A stretch of DNA of 64,000 bases from Aquatica leii (GCA_035610365.1 CM069433.1:167354882-167418881), one strand, 5' to 3'. Counted from the first letter of the stretch, positions 46,775-58,950 are shown. Notes: generated from the letters alone by a model not told the origin. Translations and numbers: made by a program.

Positions 46775-48542
46775 ATGCCACGTATTCCTGGACAAACAGA
46801 GTTATCACTAAAAACTAGAGGGAAGATTATTGCTTTACGAGAATGTGAATTTTCTATCCGAGTAATTGCTGCACGTATGGGTTTATCGGTAAGATAACTT
46901 TTTATTTTGCTTTTGATAATATTCTTTCATATTAGCAGTCTTTTCAATTTTAAACATGGGTATATATACCTATTTTATAAGTATAATATAATGTATAATT
47001 CAGATTGCACAATTATTCACCTACATCACAGGAAATCTTTTATAATGAAACTATAAAAGTTTCAGTCACATAGCAATTGGGTATCAAGTTTTTCACGTCC
47101 CTTAAGTTAGCAATACAAAGTTAGCAAAATCAAAAAAACATAATTTGGAATTTGCTACTAATTTCTTGCAAAAGAAAAAACTTGTAGCTTTCCTACTTTT
47201 TTAATTATGCATTAAACTTAAGGCAAGTTAGAAGTACTCCATTCTAAACAGTGTTTTAATGAATTGATATTCGATTTAAAATGTGTGTAGAATTTGTTAC
47301 TAAATTGTTGTTAATTAGTTGTAAAATAAAAAAACTGATAGCTTTATAATTATTCTACATACATTTTAAACACAAAATAAATTCATTAAAACACTCTTTA
47401 GAATTGTGTACTGTTAACTTGTCTCAAGTTAGCCGAATAACGCATAGCTAAAAAAGTAAGGATATTACAATTTTTTTTGCAACAAATTTCAAACTTTATT
47501 TTATTTGATTCTGCTAACCTTGTACTGCTTTTTCATTTAAATTAATAACATTATTTTATCGGTGCCCTTCAGTAAACGTAAACCTTTTTGCGCAGTTTTA
47601 ATTAAGTATTTTTTATTTTATTAGAAAAGTGTGGTCCATTATTGGGTTCAACGCGAAGAACAAAGCGCGGAAAATGATGATCCTTTGCAGAATGCCTATT
47701 TAAGTGAAAAGCCATCGCTCTTATCCAGAGTTGAAAAAGACCATATTATCCAAGATGCTCGTTAAACTCCATTCACAACTACCGCCACCATTCGCGAAAG
47801 ACTACAGCTACAATACAGTTTGCAAACAATATGAAATACTTTGAAAGCTGAAGGAATAAGCTGCTATATTGACCTGTAATAACTGAAGAAAATTCCTACC
47901 GGTGATTGCAGTTTTCAGAAAAACATTTGAATTTTGATTGCAAAAGTGGTTTTTTCAGGTGAAAAAACCTTTTGCACTTCCCAAGATAGTAAAAAAGTTC
48001 TTTGGAAACAACGTAATTCTAGATATAAATCAAAACATGTCCAATCCAACAAAAGAAGTGGGAGAATTAGTGCTGCGTACTGCGGATGGATGAGTGATGC
48101 TGGCCCAGGGGAATTAACACGTGTCGATGGACACTTAACTACTCAAATTTACCTGATGCTTTTGGAAGACGTTATGTTGCCCTCCGAACGAGCAGTTTAT
48201 CCCGAAGGACCAATTCGGTTTGTTCAGGACAATTCTCCTATACATACGGCAGCGGTAGTTCAAGAATGGTTTCGACAACATCCAGAAATGGAAAGAATCC
48301 GTTGGCCAACTAAGTCACCGGATTTGAAACCTATAGAGAATTTTTGGGCGGCGGCCGTGCGTGGGTGGATCGACTACATGAACAATAACATAGAAATACG
48401 AAATATAAACTTCTTGCATCGCCATATTAATACCGTGTGGGAAAGATTTTGAGGAGCTAATGTATATGCCAATTTAATCAATTTGATGCCAAACCGTCTA
48501 CGGGAATGTATAACCAATAATGAATATTACACCCATTACTAG
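46775..48542 (+). pseudogene. Tc1/mariner-superfamily transposase with intron, DD35E-type spacing
   Basis: Exon 1 46775-46888 (MPRIPGQTELSLKTRGKI, helix-turn-helix start) ends at GTAAGA. Exon 2 starts after TTAG at 47625 (KSVVHYWVQREEQS). Together they make 343 codons in one frame, the normal family length. In-frame stops lie at 47763, 47832, about 47877-47882, about 47928 and 48450; there are no frameshifts. The first catalytic block VVFSGEKTF has Gly in place of Asp. The second Asp (FVQDNSPIH) and the Glu (DLKPIENFW) are separated by 35 residues. The 736-bp intron is itself occupied by a foldback repeat. Confidence 0.85.
47110..47528. repeat. 419-bp foldback repeat within the transposase intron
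   Basis: The ends GCAATACAAAGTTAGCAAAA (47110) and the complement of GCAGTACAAGGTTAGCAGAA (47528) are inverted copies. Similarity continues inward over about 200 bp per arm (for example GTGTTTTAATGAATT), so almost the whole block is a palindrome. It is probably a MITE; no target duplication resolved. Confidence 0.75.
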
Positions 48543-48859
48543 AATGTAAAATACAAATATTTATATAAAATAATAAATACTTTTTTAATCATGTTTTTTT
48601 ATATGATTTTCTGTATCTAGTTTTGTTCTTGTAATATAAATAGTGTTTATGAATAATTTATAATAAAATGTAAGATATTATATCTATTAAAATGTAGTAG
48701 CACTATAATAATCTAAAACATAAAAAAAATGCAAAATACGAAATTGCAAATTTCAGTTCTTTACTATTAAATTTATATTCCCTCGAAATAGTTAATACTT
48801 AAATAAAATGTTCCAAAGAGAAAGCGAAAAAATGCATTTTGCATTTTTCTAATTTTGTG
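48543..48859. other. Spacer between transposase and right TIR
   Basis: AT-rich; AATAAA-like signals near 48571 could serve polyadenylation. Nothing else seen. Confidence 0.4.
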
Positions 48860-49456
48860 ATTTTTAGATTTACGGCATATGTATGTATTATTATTTAATT
48901 TTATAAAGGTAGATATGTATCCTTTAATTTTCATACAAATAATTTAAAAGGAGTAATGGGAATTTATACTGCAATTGTTCGACTACTAATTACGTTTTAA
49001 TGGTGATAATACTTCCTTTGCAAAGAAAATCGGAATGTTGACTTTAATTTAATCCAGATATATTAAGACTTTTAGGCTAATTAGTACAGTAGTTTCATAT
49101 TTGAGCATACAGTTTATCACTATTCGAGCTATAGATGGAACTGATTTAATCATAAATAACAATTAAAATTTTTTAATTACTTAAACAGAGAACATATATT
49201 AATAGAAAACTCGGCGAAGAAGAATTTAAAACTTAAGGGTACAATTAAGATAGATATTTACAGGTAAGAAACATGTGCTTTGAACGCTTGAGGCAGTGCT
49301 TATGAAAAATGCTTAGTAACCTTATAATATCGCTGCAAGTAATGTCTACAATGCCAATGCTGTCAAACTTAATTAGACGTTTTGTTATAACGAAAGTTTG
49401 GTTGCCTACCTTGCAGGTCGCGTTTAAAAGTGTCCAATTACTTTTTTCAGGCAGTG
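48860..49456 (-). repeat. Right long TIR of the Tc1/mariner element
   Basis: Inverted partner of 44244-44835. Its outer end GGCAGTG at 49450-49456 abuts piggyBac coding sequence. Confidence 0.8.
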
Positions 49457-51489
49457 TTCATAATATTATAAAAGATCTTTAAGTTTGCCGCCTACAAGTA
49501 TATGTTATTATTAACTTGGCTAAAGTGTTCACAGCACCTTTAGTCTTATTGTAGTCTAAGATCATTTTTATGTGCTTGATCACACACACTAGAATCGTGA
49601 TGCATTGTGCTCATAAGTGTCACATTTTTATTTTATTTTGAAATATACGAAGCTATTGTTGTGTCTTTAGTAAAATAGAATTTCGAAAGAGTTTTTGTTT
49701 GCTGCAAAACAGGGCAGTTGGCAATTCAGATTTATTTTTTTTAATGGTGACAAACAGAGTTATTTTGTTTTAATAGCATCTGTCCTAACTCATAGGAAGT
49801 AAAAAAGTTATTGCAAGTTACATTGTGACCTTTTAGACCATATATAAAATTTAGCACACAACTCTTTTACCTTGACTTTTTTCCGTAGGTTTACCTTTCT
49901 TTTTTCCTAAGTAAACTTGCATAATGTATGCATAAACGTTTATAGAATCACATCTTGATTCCGTACGTTTAGGCATCTTACTTATATTTTTTTTGTGTTA
50001 AAACTGTAAGCCATTTCGTGATCATGCGCACATACTAACTCGCGCAGAACAGATATAAGAATGACTGTAACCCTTATTTTTTTATAGCCATTATTAAAAA
50101 ATTATCGTTGTAACTAAGATGTTGGATGTACTTTTTAATTAAAAAAGGTAACAATTCTTTACGTTTAATCACCGTATTTGGCCGGCGATGTACTGTCGAA
50201 ACGGGCAACGACCTATAAAAGGTTCCAATTGCTCATGTACTGTTACATTTGCACTAACATTATAAACCTCTGGTAAACCTATTTGTTCCTCAAAACTCTT
50301 AAAGCAGCTAATTTATTAGTCCGTTGCCGTTGTAGCCGAGTTTCCTTATTGTCAAATTGAATTATTCGAGAAATTATGTGAAATCGTTGTAAGGACATTG
50401 TTGCTCTAAATATAGATCGACCTACATTTCCGTCCCACAAACTGACTGTTGCTTCTCCATAAAATGTATATACTCCCTCCTGGCGTGGTAAATAGTATGC
50501 CGATTTTTAATCATGTATTCTTGACGTAACGAACCTTGTTAGTTCTGGAGTTGTCGAAATAATATTTGCTGCTGAAAGTCTACCTTGTTGAGGTGGATCG
50601 CTGTTCCATGCTATATTGCCATTTTTTTCATATGTAAGTTTTCTGTACAAAGTTAAAATTAGTCACTTATATTCATCTATATATATAAAAATGTTATGTT
50701 GGTTTGTGTACGCTTCAAAAACTCAAAAAGTTCTGCACCGATTGACTTGAAATTTTAACATGATATAAAATCCGCATCAAGGATTGTTTTTATATATTTT
50801 TTGCATCAGTCACATATCTGCGACCGCGAGAAAATAATTTTTTTTAACGATCAGCTGTTTACCAGTGACCGCGCCATCTGCCATAAGCTAGGAAAACACT
50901 CACTGACAAACCGAAATATTAATGACGCAGTCACATGAGAAATAATTTCGTTCCCAATTACATTGTTTATTTACAAAAAAATTTGCATCTGATTCTGATT
51001 ATTATACAATCTGAATTAAATATTCACTTAAATGTGTAATAGTGTTGTGATCGAACTGCGCCTTTCACCAAATCGTAAGTAGAGGTTATATTTTATATCA
51101 AATATGGACAGTAAAAATATTATTAACTGACAGGTAAAATAAAAGGACTTATTATAATTCAAGTGGATTTCTAACAGAAGTGAGTGGTTATATCTTTTTT
51201 ATTACATCTAACACGTGGACGTAATTATATTATTTATTTTGGATTAACCTCACTTTTAATGTATATAAATATAACTACATTAAAACCAGCAATTATTAAT
51301 TAATACGAATGTCAATATAGTAAACATCAATTAATTTCAATAATAAAATCAAATAAAATAACAATTAAATGTAAAACAGTTCACAGTTAGAAAATGAAAA
51401 CATAAAGACGTGCATTTTTTTTAATTATTTATTTTTAATAATTTTCTTATATTTTTCGTTTTTAATAATTTATTCATTTATTTTGAAAT

Positions 51490-51720
51490 TGATGAAATTG
51501 CATATAAGTCGATAGACACCGTTGTGGAAGCAGATAAAGTAGTTAATTATCCAATAGAATTTTTAAACTCACTTGATCTGCCAGGGATACCACCACACAA
51601 ATTAAAATTGAAAGTAGGTGTGCCAATTATCCTCTTGCGGAATATTAATCAGCCAAAACTCTGCAACGGCACGCGACTTGCAGTTAAGAAATTAATGAAT
51701 AACGTAGTGGAAGCAAGTGA
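51490..51720 (+). pseudogene. Helitron helicase, C-terminal fragment
   Basis: Reads [40 protein letters not shown] and [20 protein letters not shown], the conserved C-terminal region of the Pif1-like Helitron helicase. The rest of the helicase and all of the Rep nuclease are absent. After NNVVEA the sequence jumps almost directly to the Helitron 3' end, an internal deletion. It could not support transposition by itself. Confidence 0.85.
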
Positions 51721-51768
51721 AATGTATTCTTTGTTTTGTTTCTCATTTCTCAACCATTCAATCACAAT

Positions 51769-51801
51769 GTGCCACTGCGAAGCGTGGCAGAGTACAGCTG
51801 G
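51769..51801 (+). other. Helitron 3' terminal hairpin and CTRR end
   Basis: Stem GCCAC/GTGGC with loop TGCGAAGC, then ten bases and the CTGG terminus. It acts as the termination signal in rolling-circle transposition. Confidence 0.85.
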
Positions 51802-52880
51802 TTTATAATAATAAAAGTTTTTTTCTATAGTATTATGTATCGGGTCATATTGACCCCAACATATTAAATGTAACAAATGCATTTAAAATGGATGCTAGAT
51901 TAATTTTATGGTTACCATTCATTTGTCAATTCAAAGGGAGAACTAACAGACATGATATTGCTACAAGCTTATAGGTGTTACGATCCCTGCTCGGCCAACT
52001 CGCACTAGTCGGAGATAAAAGAGGTTCAAGTAAATAGAATTTAATGGCCGCCAGATCTCACTATGTAAAAACTTCTGCTTCGATCAAGACAGAAGGTCCA
52101 AGCTTAGAACATAATCAGGTTCGCAATCCTCAAGTACCAAAAAAAAGAAAAAACTGTAATTTAATGTTGTCGATTATTAACGAGCACAAGAGTTTATAGT
52201 AAATTATTCAAAAATGGTTATATAAATGCCGGAAGCAACGGCAACACACAATACATAAACTTAAATTACACATAGGGTGTTTACAGCGAAGAAAATTAAA
52301 TTGATAATGACAAATATCTATGATTAACAGTATGCTACACACAAAAATAATTAATGAAAATACCTAACAGTTCATCGGCGAAAATTTTCTTCTCGAAACT
52401 TCCTTCTTAAATATAAGGTAGGCTTTTTGAATTATAATATTTTTATTAAGGTGTTTGGTCGATATTAACTATTCATTGGTGGAAAATACACCGAAACATG
52501 TGTGCTAACGAATTAACATGGTAATTGCAAACGAATTTGAAAAACGAATCGTAAAAGCTTACCCTGTGATGAATAAACTAATAGAAATGCGTTGTCATCA
52601 TATCTTCAACATAAGCCGATGAGACTCGAACTGAATTTTGATACAACTAAATATATAACAAATCAACCAGATGACGTGACATATACATCACTCACAAATG
52701 AAAATGTACATCACATAATTAGAGAAATATAAATATCTGAGACATATCATAACTATAGCGAAATTGAACACTAAATCAGATTGACATGGGCAGAATATAG
52801 TAATTAAAAATATGTCTTTGCAATAAACATAGCCCAGGATTAAAACATAACAGGTAATAGAAAAACTGAGAGTAAACTAA
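51802..52880. other. Spacer, no gene seen
   Basis: Holds a GGGTCAATATGACCC-type palindrome near 51840-51857 and TGTTACGATCCCTGCTCGGC at 51976, an LTR-like start with no matching end. Otherwise unremarkable. Confidence 0.4.
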
Positions 52881-52889
52881 AGATCTATA

Positions 52890-53155
52890 GAAAGAAAGAT
52901 ATTGGGAATCACATTGAAAGATCACAAATAACAACAAAAAGATTTGAGGTTACGGATGTAGTAGTAAGAGCGACAACGCTCAAATGTTCCATGGCCAGGC
53001 ACGTTGCAAGAGATCAAAATGAATTGAGTGGAAAGAACCAGATAAAAATTATGGATGTTTAGAAGGGTTGTAAGTCAATACAACGTTGCACAGAATAGAA
53101 AAAGTTGGAAGCGTATTAGAGAGGCTTGTACTCATAGAGTCGAAAACAGCTAAAC
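52890..53155 (+). pseudogene. Decayed copy of the non-LTR ORF2 tail
   Basis: Same tail family as 22020-22385. The frames show LGITLKDHK, ARHVARDQNE and QNRKSWKRIREACTHR in order, with many stops and frameshifts. Confidence 0.5.
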
Positions 53156-53274
53156 AACCAAGAAGAAGATATTTTAACTATTTTTTAATAAATAAAATAC
53201 GAGATATATGTACATAATATTATAATAGCAATATATAATATGAATTTATAAATATAATTTCAATTAAAATGTAA

Positions 53275-55206
53275 TTATTGTGTAATTAACCTAGAGTTTT
53301 CGTTTTCGACATCACTAACGGTTTCCGGCAAAAACGCATTCAATGTTTCTGGTAATGGATGTACTAATACAGCTTCAAGAACAGATAACACACCAAACAC
53401 TAATAACGGTAAATATGTGTAAGTGTCGCCTAGACCTATAATCAACGGGGCGGCCATAGCTCCTAATTTTGTGAGCATAATGTTAAGCCCTAATGCCACA
53501 TTTCTTAAAACTGTTGGATATAATTCTCCAGTAAATAAATGAAGAGCTGGAGATGATATCTAAAAAAAATCTTTAATTAAGTAAAATGCAAAATAAAAAA
53601 CAAACACATACTGTGAGACCAAAAATTCCACAACCAGAAATCAATACTATAGGCCAGTCTTGATAATACACTCCTTTCGGTATTACTATAATACTAAACA
53701 AGCATGCCGCTGTTAAATAATTAGCTGCTGCAATACTAATACGACGCCCACATTTCATTACAATTAAAGCACCTATTACTCCACCGGGTATTGATATAAG
53801 CCCGATAAATCCAACGGTTAAATACATATTTTCATTAAGATGACCGGCATATTGATAAAATCCATAAAATACTATACCGTTGAAAAACCTTTAATATAAA
53901 TAGTTCAAATTTGCAAATAAACGGTTAAACATTACCATTTAATACATAAAAATATAGACCTTCGTCTTAATTCTGAAGTTTGGAAAACAGACGTTAATCC
54001 TACTTTGTTTTGAAACGAGTCGTCGTTGATAAAATTTAATCTATCGCATCTTTTACGTATTAACTCTTTGTCGATTCCATTTACAACTGCTGCTTTTTCT
54101 AAAATCTTAATTGCTTCTTCTCGTCTATCAACTGCCATAAGCCATCTTGGCGATTCAGGTATTAACCTACAATTTCTTTTAATAAATAGAAACAAATATT
54201 TATTAATATTACCAATAATAAACTATGTACAGAGCGCTAATTCCAAATAAAATTAATTGAAGGTTCCGCCAATCTCTAACAAAGTAAGCTATTGTAGCCA
54301 TGAGAGTGTTACCAAGTCCAAATGGTATCTGGTGCAAAATTGGAACAGTAGTTCTCCACGTACCCGCAACAATTTCCACGCACATTACAAACGATGTTAC
54401 CATAACACCACTTGCAACCACAGCTAATAAAAACCTAAATACTAAAAACAAACTGTACCACGGTGATATCGTTGAAAGTGCGCCACAAATCGTTTGCAAA
54501 ATAATTGATATCATTAAAATTTTTCTTCTGCCGTATCTGTCAGCAGCTGGTCCAAAAATAATAATACCTACAACGTTATGGTCAATAAAATAAAATGTTT
54601 TCATATTTTTTACCAATTAAAACTCCAAACATTAGAACAGTTTGAGTAATATCTACTAAAATTTTTTTATTGCAAACAAGATCCCATTCTGTGATAATAC
54701 TAGAACGAATATTTGTTCTGTTATAATCGTAACCCCATAAGCATATAGTAGTTAAATTACTGTTTTTTTGAGATATGTCTCGCATAACACAAAAATTTTC
54801 TTTTGTATTAGTCTAAAAATAGTAAATAGATATCATCATTTAAGGTTTTGAACGTACCGAAACAAGCTCTATCCATTTTTTGATTGCCATTTTTTTGTAA
54901 TTTTGTGGAGGTGCGCACCAAAATTCTGTCGGTGGTGCCATGAACACTATGCTCAGTTGAATCCATGATATTGGTATTTTTAATATTGATACTAGTATGG
55001 AAAGACGACATTGCCATTTACCAAAACCGCCGATAGTTGCTTCTATAAGATCCACGGGTTTGTTTGTAGTATTAGTGTCACCTGCACAAAAAAAGTAGAT
55101 CATATGTACGCAGTAAATAACTAAACATACTATTTTCAATGCATCCATAGGTAGAATATGGTTCAGGTATTAAATTTTCTAAATCTTGTTTGGTATTTTC
55201 AGGCAT
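53275..55206 (-). CDS. SLC22-type organic cation/carnitine transporter-like carrier, seven exons
   Basis: Exons on the minus strand: 55206-55131, 55081-54858, 54812-54614, 54567-54213, 54166-53936, 53888-53612, 53559-53275. All introns are 45-52 bp with GT-AG ends. The joined reading frame is 548 aa without a stop, normal for SLC22. Order of landmarks: N-terminal IGGFGKWQCRLSIL, a large extracellular loop with cysteines (FWCAPP, NFCVMRD, CLWGYDY), TEWDLVCNKK, the MFS signature GPAADRYGRRKIL, FVRDWRNLQL, LIPESPRWL and LHLFTGELYPTVLRNVALG. About twelve membrane helices are expected. It would move organic cations or zwitterions across the plasma membrane; the substrate cannot be predicted. ATTTACAG-like sequence just before the ATG may mark a 5' UTR intron. 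It appears intact and is the only host gene found. Confidence 0.92.
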
Positions 55207-57539
55207 CTGTAAACAACGTTATAGTAAATATGCCCGCATTATTTATTATGATTAAAAAAATTTCTAAACATACGTATTTTTTTTAATGTTAAAATAATTC
55301 AAAAATTAGAAGTTCTATAAAGACATTATGCAGTGCAAGACAAAAAGGTTGCATAAACCTTACAAAATAAGTATTGCTCTATAAATGTCTTCAAAATTGC
55401 TACAGTATCTGAAAATGCAAAACCCGTTGTTACAAAACAATCTATTAGAATCCTTCAAACTTAAATCAATTATCCAAATTTCTATTAACAAAGCAAACTG
55501 GTGATAATCTACAGCCTTTTAAGCAACCTATTTAGTTTACCCGCCACTAACGATAGGCTTCAGGTGATAGACTTAGAAGAACCAAAAAGTTGAAAAATCT
55601 ACAGTTTTCAATTAGAAATATCAAAATAAATTAATGAAATGGTTATCAATGTCTACAATTAAAGAATTAAAAATGTAAAATTAACGTTTTGTTATTCCGT
55701 CTGACGAATCAACAATTATTATGTTTTATTTGTTACAAACGCGATGGGTCATTTGTAAACAGTATGCCATTTTGTAATTCCATATCTCGTCATGCAACTG
55801 ATGAAAAACGTTTTGAATTTTTTACTGATGCAACAAGAAACACAAACTAGAAACTATGATAAATGTGTACTGACCGAGCTAAAGCAATATCAAGAAAAAA
55901 AAGTGGTGTGATACTAAAATTAAAATATATTGAGTCAAAAATGCAATAAAAGCACCGTTTTTCTACAGACCTTAGCTTGCCACAAAAAGATAGATAATTT
56001 GAAAAATGCTCTGTTGGAAGCTGTAAAAATAGTTAATTTTGTTAGAAATTAGCCGTTGCAAAGTAGATTGCATTCCGCATTGTGCTAAAAATGGGAACCA
56101 AGTACAGGTCATTCCATATCAAAACAAGATGACTGTACACAAAAAATCTATCAAAAATTTATAAATTGCGCAAGGAATTAAAAAATTATTAAGAGAGTTT
56201 TTAGATGACAAACAGTATACTACATGTAGAGTAAGGAAATTTGTCGTTTTTTTGATGAAATTTGAAATGCAAGATCGTTCGCCAAGTATTTTAAACCGTT
56301 GAACCAAAAAAAGTAACTTTTACCACGAATCATGAATATACCATTTTACCCCAAACGCTTGAAGTTTTTTATTTACAATACCTAATTATTACATTATATT
56401 TGTTCTGCACAATATCGATAGATATTAATTAGTTGTTGAAAAATGAAGCCAATTGCATTTCTCTACATTATCTATGGCAACTGCACATCTATATCGGCAA
56501 AGCAAATTGGATTTTTTCATTGGCTGCAAGCAAGTAACTACTACTGTTGTTTTTTGAAATTTAGTACTTCCCGTTCTTGAAAACATAAGAACTTGTACTT
56601 TTTTTTTTGTCAAATTTAAATGAACGAATAAAAGTAAATGCTTTCATCAACAACCGAAACTATAAACTGAAAAAAATATTGTTCATCGGGTGTTAGAAAA
56701 TATTTTTTACATAATAACAATGATTTCTTAAATGATGGTTTATTAAGACTCACATTTAAGCAATTAAGGTATAAGCTGACAAAACTATAACTTGAGTTTT
56801 TGTCTCAAGATTTAGATAGGTTTTGACTTGCACGACAATGTATATACAATAGTATAGTAGTGAAAGCTTTGAAGATATTGATTATATTTCTACTTTTTAA
56901 ACTATGGTTTTAAACATAAAATACAAAAATTCCCTATTAAACGCAGAAGTAATTCATGTCCATTTTGTTTAATTTGTACTTATAATACTATCTAATACAG
57001 TCCAACATGCTGAATTTTGGTGCAGATGTAGCCTATTCTCTCTATCTTACTCTATCCTTTTCTCACTAGCCGTACGTTAATTCAGTGCACAAGTAACCTT
57101 TGACTTTGATGTGTCTGCGTTTAGTGAAGATAAGTGGCTAGTTCTAGTGATTCTGAATAAAATATTAAGTAGTATGAATTAGTTGTGGCCATAACCAATT
57201 CCGAATTGTTCCGATATTATTTTTCGATACTACATTTGCAATAAGTTTTAGAACCGTGACAATGTTACAATTAACCGTATATAAAAAATTTGAAAATACT
57301 CGAAAACCGGATAAGCCAACAAATTATATTTTGCGCATTTTTTTTAAATTGTTTTGTAAAATTTTATTGAAAACATTTACTATAAGGACCATCCTCGAAC
57401 AGAAACTGTATATCCTTGGTAAACTTCAACTTACAGTCTTTAAAACACTAAATGTATTTCATCAAACAAAGATCCATCGACAATTGATTCAGCTGTGGCT
57501 ACATTTACAGAATTTTGGTTTTCTTCTGGTTCTAGCAAG
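55207..57539. other. Upstream region of the SLC22 gene, no other gene seen
   Basis: AT-rich, with only short chance frames. An upstream non-coding exon and promoter of the SLC22 gene may lie here, but no convincing TATA or initiator was chosen. Confidence 0.4.
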
Positions 57540-58681
57540 AACACAATGATAAATTGCTCCACTAATTTAGAAAATGATTTTGAATTTGAAGAAAATCTAT
57601 TTGCTTCTATAATGACAGCAATAATTTTGACTAAGCAGAAATATAAAACAAATCACTCTGAAACTGAAAAAAAGAGATTACAAAATTTTGTAAATAATTA
57701 TACGGACTCGAAAGGCAATCCTAAATGCTTGTACTCGCTGTAGATAAAAGTGTAATTTTTTAGAAGAAAATTATTGGCAACTAGAAGACGTAAATATAGT
57801 AGCGAAAGTAGCAATGATAAAAAAAATACTAAAACCGAAGATACTAAAAAAATAACAAAAAATTAAAAAAATGCTTAGTAGTACATTTTTTAAACACGCT
57901 AAGAATAAGTGCCCAAGTTGTGAAAATAGTTTTTCAACAAATGGGAGTACCAATGTAATTGCAAAAGATTGACGATGTATGCAAAAATTAATCGGTAAGA
58001 GATATTCTCAATTGATTTGAAATTATAGAAAGCTACTAATTCCAAAAAAATGCGTTTTTGCCGCCAAAACTTAATATATTCAAGATGTATGATCTGTATC
58101 TTGAATACTGTGAAATGCACCTAAACTTGCAACTGAAAGTATTTGCTGAATATTTTTTAATACCAAATTTGACTTTTTTCTTTATCTCTACAAAAAAAGA
58201 TTTATGCGACATTTGTAACAAATATAATACAGGCACACTGGGAAAAAACACTGCAATTAAAGCAGAATACCAGCCAAAAGAACAAGCTAATAACGTTGTC
58301 TATTGCAAAAAAGTGAAGCTCAGAATCACAACATACATCAAGCAATTTTTCTTTTACTCTGATAATTGCACAAGTCAATCTAGAAATAAGTTCCTCTTTA
58401 TCATGTATAATTTTTTGGCACAGAAGCATACCATCACTATTAAACATACTTTCCTGGAAAACCTACACACAGAAACCGAAAGAGACTCAATAAACAGTGT
58501 AATTGGGAGAGCTTCAAAGCAAGTTCCTATATTTACACCAGATCAATGGCATACTTTGGTGCGTATGGCAAAGGAAATCAAACTTTATAAGATTTTTGAA
58601 ATGAACACCTCAGATTTTTTTGATTTGAAAGCTCTGGCTCAAGAAATCACTTTGAATTGGAATCGTAATATAAACAGCTAA
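57540..58681 (+). pseudogene. Transposase-like protein with DNC...HTFLE...DS motifs, decayed
   Basis: A continuous frame at 58058-58681 (207 codons) has MYDLYLEYCEMHLNLQL, KKDLCDICNKYN (zinc-type cysteines), YSDNCTSQSRNKF, IKHTFLENLHTETERDSINSVIGRA and IFTPDQWHTLVRMAKE. Asp, His and Glu/Asp in this order suggest an RNase H-fold (DDE-like) nuclease, and the pattern recurs in insect genomes. It may be Sola-like; I am not certain. The span between YCKKVKLRI and YSDNC looks shortened. Upstream pieces (57540-57900) with stops may be its N-terminus. TIRs were not found. Confidence 0.5.
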
Positions 58682-58950
58682 AAGATCTTTTTAAATAAAA
58701 TACGTATTAGATAGACAAATAAACTCTCGAATAAAATCTTCTTCTAAAATGATTACCATAAACAATTTAAAAACATGGATTTATTGCGGAGAGGTCGACA
58801 AAAATTGATATTTATATAAATAAAGTTTAATTAAAACAATGTTATAAAGATAGTCTTTCAATCCCAACAAAACAAATCAATTTAGATCATTTATACATAT
58901 TTGAAATATTGATTATAGTTTGGTAATCAGTAATCAGTATGTCAATGTAT

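Larger units (their letters stand above)
44244..49456 (+). mobile_element. 5.2-kb Tc1/mariner-type element with about 0.6-kb TIRs
   Basis: Inverted arms at 44244-44835 and 48860-49456 begin CACTGCC and share long blocks (for example GCATTGGCATTGTAGACATT and GTAGGCAACCAAAC). TA precedes the left end (44242-44243); the right flank has TT, probably a mutated TA. The element sits inside a piggyBac transposase frame, which fixes its boundaries independently. Its transposase gene is at 46775-48542. The internal spacers (44836-46690 and 48543-48859) show no other gene. Length and TIR size are far above typical Tc1/mariner elements (1-2 kb). Confidence 0.8.
43950..50655 (-). pseudogene. piggyBac-type transposase split by a Tc1/mariner element
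   Basis: The right part (50655-49457) reads, on the minus strand, NIAWNSDPPQQGRLSAANII, IFRATMSLQRFHIISR, LEPFIGRCPFRQYI, YIMQVYLGKKKGKPTEKSQG, FIYGLKGHNVTCNNFFTSYE, TKDTTIASYISK and FYNIMN. The left part (44243 downward) resumes with ANVFWCKINPTWN and QIFLKELGIS. These are ordered piggyBac landmarks. All three catalytic Asp positions are substituted: His in VTVHEQL, Asn in VTCNNFF, Asn in KGAVNTL. Stops and frameshifts abound. The gene is interrupted by the 44244-49456 element and abutted by the Helitron. PiggyBac TIRs and TTAA sites were not located. Confidence 0.8.
50676..51801 (+). mobile_element. Helitron, 1.1 kb, deleted derivative
   Basis: The 5' end reads A|TCTATATATATAAAAATG, the standard insect Helitron start. 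The 3' end has a hairpin (GCCACTGCGAAGCGTGGC, 51770-51787) followed by GTACAGCTGG|T, a CTRR terminus at 51798-51801 before T. Insertion between A and T with no duplication and no TIR fits rolling-circle transposition. Only a helicase C-terminus remains inside. Confidence 0.88.

Noticed and set aside
51976..52030. TGTTACGATCCC as an LTR start
   Set aside because: No matching end, second copy or primer site found.
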